A stretch of 64,000 nucleotides of DNA from the NCBI RefSeq assembly GCF_001039355.2, contig NW_019776135.1:492862-556861 (forward strand), read 5' to 3'. This document shows, in pieces, positions 1 to 11,824 of this stretch. The number at the start of each line of letters is the position of its first letter. The stretch's first letter is position 1. The notes beneath the pieces are model-generated. The model had not been told where the DNA came from. It did no database searches and saw nothing but the letters and a program-made list of their open reading frames with translations. The DNA comes from Lingula anatina. Lineage: Eukaryota > Brachiopoda > Lingulata > Lingulida > Lingulidae. Position numbers and translations under genes: made by a program.

Positions 1-1437
1 TCAAGAGGATTTCTAAAAAACATAGCCTTTTTGTAAGTTTCCAAAATATGTTTTCTGTCGTCCACTGAATATTGATTCAATGGCTTTATGTATTTCGCTG
101 CAAGTTCATAATGGACATCCCTCGCCCTCACTTTCCTGATATCGTACGTATTAAGTGCACCCGCTAGTGCAAGCAACGTGCGCTTCCAGTTCGTATTGGC
201 AATTTTGGGAACGTAGCAAAAGGCAAACTTTGCTTTTTCTACCACCAGTAGGTTACCCAACGAGGCAGCAATGTGACCCAAAAAGTTGAGGTCTTTACCG
301 TCTAAGTTATGAGTAAGATTGAACTTCCGACAAACGTCTTTAACATGTTGGCGTCTCAGTTTGATTTTTTCTCTCCATTGTATTGGAACGCTACTCATCG
401 TCAACTGAAGAAAAAAGGAGATGAATTTCAATAAATGAGAGGAAAGAGATGAACATAAATGAATGTTTACACTTAACTCAATATATTGATAGATTTACTC
501 ACATGTATAGGTGTGTAACACCGAATGTACCGTACCTGTATGAATGGAAGAACGAAGGATGTCCACTTTTATTCTTTGACTAGCGCCCGCGAGGTGAAAT
601 GATTGCGATATAATGCAATAGCCATTTTCCTTCTCTAACCAAACTACATGTATGACAGATTAGACACCTCATGTGATAAAGTAAGATATCTCTCATTTAA
701 CTTACTCCACCGGCCACAGTGGCAGGTGTGGCGCCGTTCATTCCTGACACGTTTTCTCGGCTTATAGCTGCAGTCACAAACACATCGGAAACAGACCGCA
801 TACCATCGTTCACTGAAACAAAGCAATTCAAAATTGTGCAAGAGAAGTTGGGACCATATTGATTAAAATTTTTGGGAAAACAATTATTGACTTCTTCACT
901 CTTACGGTATCATATAAATCGACCCCTATCTGTACGTATTAGTTAATAAATATACATGTAGTAACTGCTGCTGTTACGATTACGTCTGCAAATAGCCAGC
1001 TTCGGCTAAATGTCATCTATATTCTTAGCCTATCACACTATGTAACTAAAAGCATGATTGAATGTTCATATAAACGTAATTGAATATACATGTACATCAT
1101 GGAAATAAGACAGCGAGGGATAATTGGCCTTTTTTGTAGTTAAAACTCACCGGATAATTCGAACTACTGACAAAAGGGAACCTTTACCAATCTTTCCTTT
1201 TTTACATACATATCTGCGTATATCCCTTGCGAAAACTCTCCATGTTGTCAGATACACTGGTAATATATTGCCCCATACATTCTTAAACATATCAAATTAA
1301 GTCAGTCCATTACCTGTGGTATCTGTCCTAAAAAGAAAGTAGTGAGCCACGACGTACAGAGTTAACACAGTTACCATCTTCCAGTGACGCAATAAAGTAC
1401 ACATGCAACATTTTAAGTATATCTTTGGAGAAGCCAT
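1..1437 (-). CDS. Carbohydrate sulfotransferase (HNK-1/CHST8-14 type), N-terminal part, three exons
   Basis: Golgi enzyme of the Sulfotransfer_2 family, which moves sulfate from PAPS to a glycan. I read three exons on the minus strand: 1437-1314, 812-706 and 404-1 (runs off the window). Donors (GTAATG, GTAAGT) and pyrimidine-rich acceptors (TTTGTTTCAG, TTTTCTTCAG) are good, and phases 1 then 0 join without a stop. The first 41 codons give a short basic tail followed by a hydrophobic anchor (MVTVLTLYVVAHYFLF, residues 21-36), the type II topology of the family. A stem of about 50 residues follows. Residues 137-152 (FAFCYVPKIANTNWKR) match the 5'-phosphosulfate loop, normally CYVPKxxCTNWKR, and the last residues (MFFRNPLE) match the FVRxPFERLVSAYR block at its start. 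Asn147 stands where many members have Cys or Ser. The C-terminal half, including the 3'-phosphate loop, lies outside. Family call is firm; the exact CHST number and acceptor are not known. Confidence 0.85.
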
Positions 1438-1494
1438 GATATCGGTGAGATACATGTAGGCTAGTAAAAAGTTATAACATCGTACGGTGTCCTG

Positions 1495-2141
1495 TTACTT
1501 TAACTGCGACAACGGAGCTGGAACAAACTGCCTGGAACAAAATGTGTTGTTTCCACATCCTTGAAATGCAAAAGGATTGAATATTCCCCAACCGCAGTCA
1601 GCAACAATAGTGCTCCTTCCGTGATTCAGTTCGTTCTGCACATTGATGTCAAGGCCTGATGCCACGCATTTCACCTGCGAAATGAAATTATGACAAGGGC
1701 AACCATCCGCTAGGTCAAACATAACATGAACGTGCTTAATGTATCCTGTGCACTAACAGGTCCAAGCTCAGCTACCGGTTTTGCGAGGTTATAACTGCAA
1801 GATATGCTCATTTGTACGTCAAAACATGTTTTAGATTTACCTTACAATTCCGAGGGCGAAAAACATAACAAAGTGGAACAAGGAGGCGAGATTCAAGCTG
1901 CGTCAGGTATAGCTCAGCACCAAACCCATAGTGTGTCCCGGATTTATTTTTACCACCTCAGTCCCGTATATACATTTATAATTTACACGATTAAGAAAAA
2001 CAATGTAAATGGTAACTATGATAGATGAATGACGTGTTTAATATTACGTGTATGTAAGGCTAATGCACTGCACACCTCTTTGAATTTTTCTGTCTTCTAT
2101 CAACTTACATTTTTTGCTAAAATGGTTGTCACACCTTCGAA
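1495..2141. other. Upstream flank of the sulfotransferase gene, no firm gene
   Basis: A 75-codon cysteine-containing frame lies on the minus strand at 1495-1722, with a plausible acceptor near 1676 (TTTCATTTCGCAG). It matches no family I recognise and has no clear donor in frame. It could be a 5' exon of the sulfotransferase gene or chance. The rest is AT-rich sequence in which I see nothing. Confidence 0.25.
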
Positions 2142-3012
2142 AATTGGTATCAGACAATCCCCCCCCCTCCCCCGGACATCCCCCCCCCCAGGACAATTCC
2201 CCCCGGACGATCCCCCCGAAGAATATATATATATATTTATATACAAAATATAAAGTAAAGAGTACAAAGTTCAAATCTTTTCATCCATTTTATGAATATT
2301 TCTCAGTTTGATGATGCAACTCGAGGATAGATAATATTCATTAAATTAAACAAATTATTTTCATGTAGTACAAGTACAGACAATTTTAGAGATAGAAGTA
2401 CAGAACATTTTATTAAAATTCTGATCAAAGTACATCTCTAGTTAAGGTAGGGTAAACAGATGATGTCACTCATCCAGGTGACCCTTTGATAAATTAACTG
2501 TTACTTTTTTAAAAGTTAAATTAAAATTGCTTTATTACTTTCCCCCCTTGATTAAGTCTTGAATCAAGGTGCATCTCTAGGGAGAGGTGGGGTAAACAGA
2601 TTTTCTCGCTTATCCAGGTATCCCTTTGATTATTTGTCACTTTTTATTGCTTGACCACTACCCACCTACTCACTACCCACCAAAATAAAATATTCATAAA
2701 ATATCTGTTTACCTGTTTATCTGTTTACCCAAACTTTACCTGAAGGATAGGTGGTTATACTTTGATTAGATCTTTAATAAAACTTTCTGTACTAGTACTA
2801 AATGAAAAAGGAATTTGTTATAAAATAATTTGTTTCATGATGAAGTTGTAGTATCACACTAAAAATATTAATAAAATGGATGAAATGTTTTAAACTTTAC
2901 ACTTTTTACATTATATTTGTGTATAAATAGATATTTCTTAGGGGGAATCGTCCGGGGGAGAAATGTCCTGGGGGGGGGGGGATTGTCTGGGGGGGGTCTG
3001 CCATTGCCAATC
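2142..3012. mobile_element. Foldback-type DNA element with long inverted arms and C/G-run ends
   Basis: The left arm (about 2142-2500) and the reverse complement of the right arm (about 2640-3012) match through most of their length. Shared blocks are the ends ATTGGnA..CAGACAATCC, then repeated CCGGAC/AGGAC units separated by runs of C, then GAAnAATAT, TTTCATCCATTTTAT, and a TAGTACnAGTACAGA stretch. The centre holds a direct repeat (about 2425-2515 and 2552-2642: CATCTCTAG..GGTAAACAGAT..ATCCAGGT). No transposase is present, so the element is non-autonomous. Target duplication not resolved. Confidence 0.75.
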
Positions 3013-3229
3013 TTGTTTTTTTATAATATTATATGTATTTTATGTTGATGTTTTGGCTTCATTATCCCACACAGCAATCAAAAACCATTTTACATTTATA
3101 CCCTAAACAAATATGGGCACATATGTCAAGGGATGTCAGCTCCGAAGATAACATAAGAATATTAGTGTAATTATGCGTATAGACGTTGCTAGCTTGGCTA
3201 GAAATGGGATTTTTGTCAATTGATATCGC

Positions 3230-3784
3230 ATTTCAAGGCGAACTGTTCTTAGAGTACTTCAGAGGAGAGCTGTGATCTGTGCTGTATCCACTGACAGATC
3301 AACCCCGTGCCACCAACGACCGAACTGACTGTATCATCATCAACATTGCCAGAAGAACCTGCACTAAATCTGCCATTGTCAATCTACCATGTGATGTACT
3401 AGAGAACAGATGTTACAACGACTGTACAAGAAATGGAGGCCACTGAATGTGTTTCTATTCACGTATGAGCTGTTTTTCTTCTTTTGTGCCAGCCAACAGG
3501 TTCCTCTGGATGAAAGCGTCAGTGCCACGGTGTACAGGGATATGTTACAAAATCCTATGATCCAATTTGCACGTACAATATTCCAGTGCAACTTTCGGTT
3601 GCAGCACGATGATGTTAGCCCTCATTTATATTATATGGACGAAAACATGATCCAACCAGCAATAAACCCTGATATGAACTTTGGGGCGAATTGGGGGAGA
3701 GCATCGTACAGAAGAAACCGACACCCAGCAGTATTGACAGTTATTGCATTAGCTGAGGCAAGCTTTAACCCTAGAGATTTATAA
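3230..3784 (+). pseudogene. Tc1/mariner-like transposase relic
   Basis: The frame at 3410-3784 carries the C-terminal half of a Tc1-type DDE transposase: VYRDMLQNPMIQFAR (family: Y.d.vL...v.P.a), then LQHDDVSPH in place of the catalytic LQQDNARPH, then INPDMNFGANWGR in place of SPDMNPIEHVWD, and RRNRHP in place of RRNPPP. The second Asp is kept but the third acidic residue is gone, and the N-terminal half is scrambled, so it is dead. The extreme 3' end recurs at 12591-12676 at the start of the second duplicate block, with one base deleted. Confidence 0.65.
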
Positions 3785-4745
3785 TAATCTTGTAAGCATA
3801 TCTGTGGACATTATAAACACCAAAGTATTTACAATTTATAATAATAATAATAACAATAACACAAGAACACCTTAAAATTATGTACATTGAAGGATAAAGC
3901 TATAGGCACCATGAAAAATGTATGTACATCACACTTGATACGGAGATTATAAGCATCACCATGAAAATTATATACATTGAAAGGTCTCAAAATGATAATG
4001 ATAACGATGTGAACTACACTAAGGAACATGTAGGCCTAAACATTGAAAGGTTTGAGGATAGTTAAGGTAATAATAATAATAATAATTCAGAGCAAGCAGC
4101 ACACTGAAGAAGTAAACGTAAAAAAATGTAACTTTTAATAATCTCTTTGAGGTGATTGTGACATCAGTCCATTAACTGAATTCGCGAGTTAAACAAACAA
4201 AAATACATCGTCTATTCTAAGTCACACGACAACCATTAAACGCGATATTTTGGATCTCCATATTTTCCAAATTATGATCTATAAAAAAGTTACAGGCACC
4301 CCACAAAAGATCCTCATGTCAGTGTCGCTGGTACGACTGAACTCATCCGGCTGCTACCAGGGCTCTCAAGCAGCAAGGCATTCTTTGGAATAGGTATTTG
4401 GGGAATAACATTTCAGTCATCGGTCAAAACGTGTCCAATTTGGATCAGTTTTGTTGTAAGACATGTAGGCCGTTGATTCGACGAGTAATGGCCTACCAAC
4501 ATATTGTCTATGTGGTTCAAATATGTCGATTTTGATGACCAAGGTAGTTGTTCATTCACTTGGTTCTGTAAGTTATCTGCTATTAAAAGTGCTCTGTGTT
4601 AACCGGCAATCTCATCGTGCAACATAAAAATGGTGCCACCTATCAAATGATAGTCAAGTGGTTCCCAGCAGATTATTCCTTTATTTGATGTGGTTCAGGT
4701 TTTCACCGATAACTACCATTGGTGTTTTGGCACCAATGTGGTATC

Positions 4746-5370
4746 CACTGCAAATACTGACGGTGGCAATGACCCTAGTCACTTTAGACGTGGCACACGC
4801 TTCGTCGTAGGCCTCTTTAGGATGTCTGTAAATTCATTCTGTTTTGTCTAGTTGAGCGGTACAGGTGAAATTCAGTGTTTTACCCAGAAACGGACATGGT
4901 CCCCAATTCACTAGAGAAACGGACGACGAAGTTTTGCAGTGGCTTCCTCAGAGGTCGTCTGGTATTCTAAACGGCTAAAACCAGTTTTTTTGTTCTCTAA
5001 GGGCCTTGAAAACGCGTTCTGGTGGCAATTTGCCCCTCATTCTGAAGGGACTGGGTGTTAATTGTTTAGTTGCAGCAGCATATCCGGAAGGACAGTGAGA
5101 CCTGTACCCTGGCGGAAGGTTTCGATGCACTGTGACCTCTGTGTAGGTACATAAGTCTGGGCATAACTCTACAAAACTGTGCGGACTGTTTCGTGTGACA
5201 CAATAATCTGTCTGGCAATGTCTGTCTTTTTCGCGCCATTCAGACACAGATAAACAATTTTGTAAAACACTGCTTAACTACGCATTTCAGAACTGACCGC
5301 TTGCATGCAAAATTTCAAAGTTTATATTTAGTAGTTGCCGACACATGGATACTTTTTTTGACAGAACCAT
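4746..5370. other. About 630-bp segment present only in copy A
   Basis: Copy B reads straight from ACCATTGGTGTTT into CGCCGGAGCCAGG (near 13637), while copy A has about 630 extra bases between the same words. The segment starts beside a short palindrome (TTGGTGTTTTGGCACCAA). It contains an unidentified 90-codon minus-strand frame (5247-4975). No inverted repeats or clean target duplication are seen, so insertion in A and deletion in B cannot be told apart. Confidence 0.6.
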
Positions 5371-5906
5371 GCTTCGCCGGAGCCAGGCTTTACCAGCCAG
5401 GAGGAGCACTACCCAATTAAATTACTGCATATTACACAATGCAGTACATGTAGTACAGCTGACATGTTAGTCAGTAATAATTGGTAGCGACACACTTGAC
5501 TACACACTTCTCTATTCACATATCTTCTATGAGATCTGATTTTTTTAAAGAACACATTTTTACATAGGCATACCAGACGGGGCGAAGAGCACTGATGATG
5601 ATGATGATACCTATATTCATTAGATCTCATTAACAGGGGTAATACTGAAAATCGCATTCAGTCCGCAGAAAGTGTGTACATTTAATATACCCTATAAAGC
5701 AGCGAATTGAGTTTGTGCTCTAAAAGTTCCAAAAGTGTTTACTATATATGTACATGGTCACGAATTTTAACTCTCACCGATTGGTCAAAAGCAGTCACGT
5801 GCCGGTCAATCACAACTGGTCAATATCGGTCGAAATGAGGTGGTTATATTTTTTCAAGGAAATATTTAAAATCGATTTTACATGCATGCCTTATAATAAA
5901 GAACAG

Positions 5907-6492
5907 CAGGGGAGGTCCTGGTCCCCCCCTTCGATTTCTGATTAAAAAAAAAAACACAAAATCTTAAAGGGATAATAACTCTTCGTATGATATCTATATT
6001 TCACAATAAAAACATTGTACACAACTCATAGAAATATAATATAATCTGTTTTACCACAAAAACGGCAGTTATAGCTATTATTCTGATATCTGAGCTTGTC
6101 TTCAGATCACGTGACCTCCATTGATGGCTATACTCTGTTATAATCTCTTAAGAGATTTTAACAAAAAACCAAACTTTTTAGAAAAAAACAAGGAACTAAC
6201 TTTGAATGTAAAAATGGATTTATTAACCATTGGTTAGTATGGGAAAATTGTTGTTTACTCCAGGAAAATTCTTTTTTGGCCAAAACGAAGAGTTATTATC
6301 CCTTTAATCATAGTTCTAAACCGTACCAAATGGCGCCATTTGCCCTCTAAAACACGAGTTTTTTTCGGGGCTCTCAAGCGTGCCCTGAACCTGACGCCAA
6401 GGGGGTGAGAGTCGGCCTCGCAATCCGGGGCCTGTTAGTCCCTAAACAACTGGACCCCCCCTCCCCTTCAAAAAATTCTGGATCCGCCCCTG
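5907..6492. mobile_element. CAGGGG-ended TIR element, copy A, carrying a nested insertion
   Basis: The left end CAGGGGAGGTCCTG and the reverse complement of the right end (CAGGGGCGGATCCAG) form imperfect inverted repeats next to C-rich tracts. The body includes ACTGGACCCCCC and TCAAAAAATTCTGGATCC. The same element lies at 14343-14593 in copy B, where it is 250 bp because it lacks the nested TTAA element. Target duplication not clear. Confidence 0.5.
5968..6303. mobile_element. TTAA-flanked MITE with perfect 19-bp inverted repeats
   Basis: The 336-bp element begins AGGGATAATAACTCTTCGT and ends with its exact reverse complement. TTAA lies on both sides (5964-5967 and 6304-6307). Copy B shows the empty site with one TTAA (AAGCTTAATCATAG, near 14400). 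TTAA duplication is typical of piggyBac-type transposition; no transposase is present. A Tc1/mariner reading with a TA duplication and a longer TIR is possible. Confidence 0.8.
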
Positions 6493-9487
6493 GTTAGGAT
6501 CGCACTGTCCCCAGGGGAGGCGATTCTGTTTATTCGTGTGCCATTCTGTGTAAGACTAAATGACATGGGTCGGCTGAGGGAGGTTTTGATGATCATAGTA
6601 ACCACTGCCTCTGTATTGACAGAAATTATAAACATCATCATAATTACCACAGCATAAATCTGCCTTCATGTATGGCTATTAATGAGTATCGATGAAAAAC
6701 TTCTTGATGAATACATCCACCACCCCAGGGATATACCCATCCAGAAACGTACTATAATTCCGAAGGGCTTTTACAACAAATAAATATGTGTTATAGGCGT
6801 TACATTAACATACAAACTTTTTAAAAAAGAAAATAGCAATTCGGCGTACGGTGTCAAGGTTAAAATACCACTTGTATGTTCTTACATGAAAAACAGGTCG
6901 AATGACTTGTAAAAAAATTGTAAGCGCGTTGCAGTGGCAAAATACGTTTTCACATCTTTGTTTTTTTAATTAAGAAATTAGTTGTGGTTGCAAAATGCGT
7001 CCCGGCTGGAAAATGCGGTTCTGCTAGTAGCATAGCAACCAGTTGCTGCTCGACACTAGTCTACTGCATTACTTCCACGTCCTTTTCAAAAGTCCCATTT
7101 GAAAGAATGTGGTGTTTTAGGGGTTTTATCAATGCACCTGGATTATATGTCACAGGTAAGCTTATTCATTTCTGCCTGAAATGTTGCTGTGTGTTTTATT
7201 ATTCATGCATACATGCGGCGAGCGTTCAGTGCGCGGCCACAACCAAGAGCAATTGTTAACCCTTTGGTGTATTTGTTTATGTAAAGTAACATATCTTAAT
7301 AGGCAAATAATATCGCAACATTGCGGCATTAGTAGCGGCTAATCAGGCGGTTGCTGCGCCCTCTGTCTGCTCAACTCCGAGGTTGTCCATGTTGTGAGCG
7401 GAAATAGAAACAGTTACAATACAGTTCTTTATGGGTCTCTATGGTGCCTGGTATGATACCGCTCAGCTATCCAATCTCGACCACCACTCCAATGGAGGGC
7501 AGACGTGAAAACCACAACTAAGAACCTTCGTCAACGATGTTATCAACATAAAGTACAGGTAAGGTCTCTCTCTCTCGCTAACGAGCATTTTTATATTTTA
7601 AAACTGCATAGAACCGATAGTAAGACTTGACACTTTTTGGAGGCTTATACAAAATTTCATTTGTCTGATAAGTTGTAAAATGTCCGACCCAGCAAGGATA
7701 TATTGCTGACTTACTGCTGGCCTGTTGATATACTGTGGATACACTTAGCCTTATTTAGAACAATACATCTAAATGCGAAACCATTACTGCGAAATGTTTA
7801 TTTCAATTTGACATATCTGTGAGTAAATCTTTTATATTACGGTGACTAGGTGCTTCAAGGTGCCGCTAATGTTTTGTGTTTTGTGTAGCAATATGCCCGT
7901 CTGTTGTGCCGTCATGCACCCTGGCTGCATTAAACACTCACTGAGGAAGAAAATACTTCTGCACGCTATTTTTAAGCTTTTCCTCAAGTTACGAACCCTG
8001 TTACAAGTTATCGGCATGTCAGGAAGGTCTTGGGGCCATCTTGGATATAACTAAGATGCATTGGTCAGCACATTATCATAGAACTTCATTCCCAACAAAT
8101 TCATGTACAGTGCATCCTTTATTGTCTGAGTTTCGGATAATTATATGGTGATATTTAACCCACTCTATTGTGCAACTTCTGGTGGCATTCTTAACAGAAA
8201 ATCAAAAAACCTAAAACAACTCGATCGTTATCTTCAATTTTACCCACGCAGCGTTGTTTATCAATACAATGCAGTACAGTGCCTCCTTCAGCGCACTTTG
8301 CGTCTTACGTAATGTGTCTGTTTTGATTAAGTTAACTATGAATGGGACTGACCTGAACATAAGTTCACATCAGCTGAAAAGAGGTGTACTTCGCAGGCTT
8401 TGACAGCTCTCTCTGACAGCAATTTTCAATACTTGTTTTTAAATTAAAAGTTCGCAGAGACGTATCATCGTGAGTTAAACGTGGAACAGGTACAGTTACA
8501 TGTACATTGGGTGGTACTCGTGAAACTTACCAACAAGTTTTTTTACGCTCAAGTTTGTTTCGATTTAGCCAGTGACTTGAGTGAGAAATACAGAGGAGTC
8601 ATCTTCTACGTGTATATAAGTAATTGGTGTAACATTCTGGCTATCTTACATCAGTCGTACTATACAGATGATGCCTACAACTACATCTGCATGTACACGT
8701 AAGTGCTGATGACCAAATGATGCTGGTCATAAATAGTGAAGTGCATTTGTTCACTATGTGACAAACACGTTTTGACAGTAGGATAATATAATATAGACAG
8801 CGACGTATTAATCTTTCTAAAGTGTTTTAAAATGAAAAATAATACCAGAGGGGCTTGGTGTATTGCGAAGTTTACAGCTGCCACTTGAGAATGTAAGCGA
8901 AAATGTGAATAGAAAACCGCGATTAAGTTGTAAACTTTATCAAAAAGGCAAAATTTTAGGTAATTATCCCGCATCGTGACCTTTAGGAATACACCTGAGT
9001 TTTATAAAATATTTCACGCGTCTGTGTTGATTTTTTTCTCTTGCCAGAAGTTATGTGTGAATGGATAAGTGCTAATCTCAGCATTAATGTAGATTTAGTA
9101 CTTGTGTCTGTAGGTTCTACCTACGCCTCTATGTGACCGATGCCAACAATATCCATTAGTGTTAATTACATAACGTAAAACTGTTGAAATTGGGGTGTGC
9201 CCTAATAACCTAGGCTCTACCCCCAGACAGCTCCAACACTGCTGTCACATTACTAATACAACACAGTGGATTAAAAATAGCAACCAACTCCCATATCAAG
9301 TATCTACCAAATAAAAGACATTTTAATGCGCAGTATTCAGAGCGACTGCTTTTGTTGTGTGAAATATGAAGAGCAAAGCCATTACAAATTCTGATGATTT
9401 AGTTTCAGGTAACGCTGAGTTACATTCTGAATAATTTGGACCAGGTAACTTTAGTAAAAAGCGTTTAAAGTCATTTTCTAGTTCATC

Positions 9488-9980
9488 GTGAAAACGATGC
9501 CCTTGGGTCGTATCTATTTTAATTCCTTTCTTTTAAAACACTTTTCTTCATTATTTTTTTCTATAATGGGTAACAAGGTCCCATCCTATGTTTCGGATAT
9601 CTATCTTCCTTTCAAAAACAATTCGACAATCACAACTCGAGGAACCACGGAAAGAGATTTTGAACTTCCGACTAAAAACCCCGTAATACAGGAAACAACT
9701 TTCTTATGTCTTTTTGGGATCAACTCTCCTCCGCTACTTAATCTTTACTCCCAATCTCTTCTTTTAAGAGTACTCTAAAATAATCTTAATGCAACTGCCC
9801 TCAAGTTAAATAGAAGTCAAGAAAAATATTTAATAGAGCGAGGGCTGGGGGTGTTTGTTTAAAGCTGAACTGTGTAAGGCAAAACTGGAGTACAATAGAT
9901 ACACCTCAATGCACCTGTGTTGCCCCCGATACCCGTTTACATCTCTTTTTCAGATGCCCGTCCCGTTCCTTCACAAATTA
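9488..9980 (+). pseudogene. LINE reverse-transcriptase C-terminal relic, copy A
   Basis: The 96-codon frame 9488-9778 resembles the C-terminal tail of non-LTR retrotransposon ORF2 (GNKVPSYVSDIYLPFKNN fits 'ng.sPsYl.dilP..l.n'). After an in-frame stop and a shift, 9880-9970 reads CTCVAPDTRLHLFFRCPSRS, the cysteine/histidine knuckle (C.C...DT.lHlFf.Cp) seen at the end of such proteins. It is truncated and interrupted. The copy B counterpart is at 18033-18528. Confidence 0.55.
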
Positions 9981-10724
9981 TAGATGAAAATGAAATGCTG
10001 CAGGGAAATAAGGTTAATTTTGGAACTCAAAAAGAAAAGCTATCACTCTTTCTTCATGAATATTTAACTTGTGTGCACATGAACATATAATTTATTTATA
10101 AACATATAATTAAATACATGTGTAAAAAATATTATGAAGTTTAAACGAAGAGGACATACGTTTAAGCATATAGGAAATTATTTGGTCACATAATAAATAG
10201 GTGGTATACATGTACATCAGATGCTTCTTTGCTTCATAAACTGCTCACATCTTGTCTGTTTTCCATCGATGTATTCCCTTTTACCTACTGACCCCAGGAT
10301 ACGGGCCTTAGATACGGCTATCGAACGCCATTGATTTCCAGTACTTCGCTGGGGAGAGCTGTCAATTGTTCGCGTACAGAATAACATTCGTTGGGGCACG
10401 GAAAGTCAATTGATCATCTGAGAACAACCCCCTAATACTTATACGTGTTGCTGTTGTCAAAGGAGCCGAAGGGGTGTGCATGGTCGGCGATGGCTAAGGA
10501 AATATGGATAAAAATGCAGTTTTAAAACACTTCAATCAGAATGGATAGATGACTATGTAGTATAGTTTGTATTTCTATGTAGCAAGCGTTCCATGTGTCA
10601 TGATCTAGCGTAACTGTGTTCAGTAAGTATAACATGATAACGTTTTACTAAGTTATCGAGGCTACATTTCGCTAATCTCACTACACAATTATTTTCTCTT
10701 TTGTCAAATTTAAGCGAAACAATA

Positions 10725-10760
10725 ATGATGATGATGATAATAATAATAATAATAATAATA
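10725..10760. repeat. GAT/AAT microsatellite
   Basis: Runs of GAT then AAT units, shorter by a few units in copy B (about 19270-19305). Confidence 0.9.
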
Positions 10761-11065
10761 GGTGGGTGAAATGAGATAAATGCATGCTCTATTGACGTAT
10801 TTCTCTATCTGGAAAATAGACAAGTATTTTCCGTCGCAGAGACTGAATGTGCACATGTATTAGTAGACCTATATCATCTGCAACTACGGTAGTCGTTCGG
10901 GGCAGCAGTTGCTCTGTCCATAACAATGCTAGCCAGGACCTAATGAGTTTGTCGACCTCCCCAAAAACAACAACATGCGATTTTGTGAGAGTCTGTGTAT
11001 ACCTAATAACTATATCATACCATTAAATACCACAATGATGATGATGTTTGAAAGCAATCCTTGTG

Positions 11066-11535
11066 CAGGCCCGTAGCCAGCAATTTCAAAAGGGGTGCTC
11101 TTTTTCTGAAGAAGTGGACCTTTTACCATGAAACCTTCATGTGCCTAGATAAATTTTTACCCAGAGGGGACCTTTTCCCAGCAAAAGGGGGGTTCTTTCG
11201 ANNNNNNNNNNNNNNNNNNNNNNNNNNNNNNNNNNNNNNNNNNNNNNNNNNNNNNNNNNNNNNNNNNNNNNNNNNNNNNNNNNNNNNNNNNNNNNNNNNN
11301 NNNNNNNNNNNNNNNNNNNNNNNNNNNNNNNNNNNNNNNNNNNNNNNNNNNNNNNNNNNNNNNNNNNNNNNNNNNNNNNNNNNNNNNNNNNNNNNNNNNN
11401 NNNNNNNNNNNNNNNNNNNNNNNNNNNNNNNNNNNNNNNNNNNNNNNNNNNNNNNNNNNNNNNNNNNNNNNNNNNNNNNNNNNNNNNNNNNNNNNNNNNN
11501 NNNNNNCCCCCCCCCCCCCCCCGGCTACGGGCCTG
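11066..11535. mobile_element. CAGGCCCGTAGCCAG-ended MITE, copy A, interrupted by a gap
   Basis: Left end CAGGCCCGTAGCCAG and right end CGGCTACGGGCCTG are inverted repeats. The centre is replaced by N at 11202-11506. The intact counterpart in copy B (19619-19794) is 176 bp with a C-run in the same place, so the true missing sequence is probably tens of bases. Confidence 0.75.
11202..11506. other. Assembly gap of 305 N
   Basis: A run of N flanked by TTCGA on the left and a long C-run on the right. It falls exactly on the poly-C tract of the MITE. The 160-residue translated frame across it is an artefact. Confidence 0.98.
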
Positions 11536-11824
11536 TATTGTGAGAATCTGTTTGTAAATTGTTATTGTAGTTTGAGTACATTGGTTGGAAAATATATCGT
11601 TAGTTCATAGGCACTGCACAAATATACTCGAACAGGAGTGAATAATGGCAATGTCCCATACATCTTTCGGCTGCTTCTCACGCTAAGTTATCTGCCAGAG
11701 GTCTGAGAACAAAAGCTGACTTGGGATGTTGATAAATATCAGCAATAAGTATACTTAGATCTTTGATATGCATGTAAAATCGGAAGCACGCATACAGGCG
11801 TACAGGCATCTTTACTCCATTTTA

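Larger units (their letters stand above)
3697..11824. repeat. Large duplicate block, copy A
   Basis: This 8.1-kb stretch matches 12591-20083 from GAGCATCGTACAGAAGAAACC through TTTACTCCATTTTA, with scattered substitutions and several clean insertions on one side or the other. It holds no convincing gene: open frames such as 6984-7259 and 7842-8054 are shared by both copies but start or stop arbitrarily and show no domain. Contents worth naming are listed separately (TTAA element, LINE relic, Alu-sized TIR element with a gap). Confidence 0.9.

Noticed and set aside
1495-1722. Cysteine-containing minus-strand frame as a gene of its own
   Set aside because: No family resemblance, no donor in frame, and the sulfotransferase's first coding exon starts with its own ATG just downstream.
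6984-7259. Cys-rich 91-codon frame shared with 15535-15840
   Set aside because: Shared because the blocks are duplicates. Copy B runs on to a different stop, and there is no domain or splice context.
7842-8054. Frame containing MPVCCAVMHPGC, at first sight like a THAP zinc finger
   Set aside because: The C2CH spacing and AVPTIF-type motif of THAP are absent, and the C-terminus differs between copies.
11061-11543. 160-residue frame with a Pro-rich end
   Set aside because: Two thirds of it is translated N, and both ends are MITE termini.
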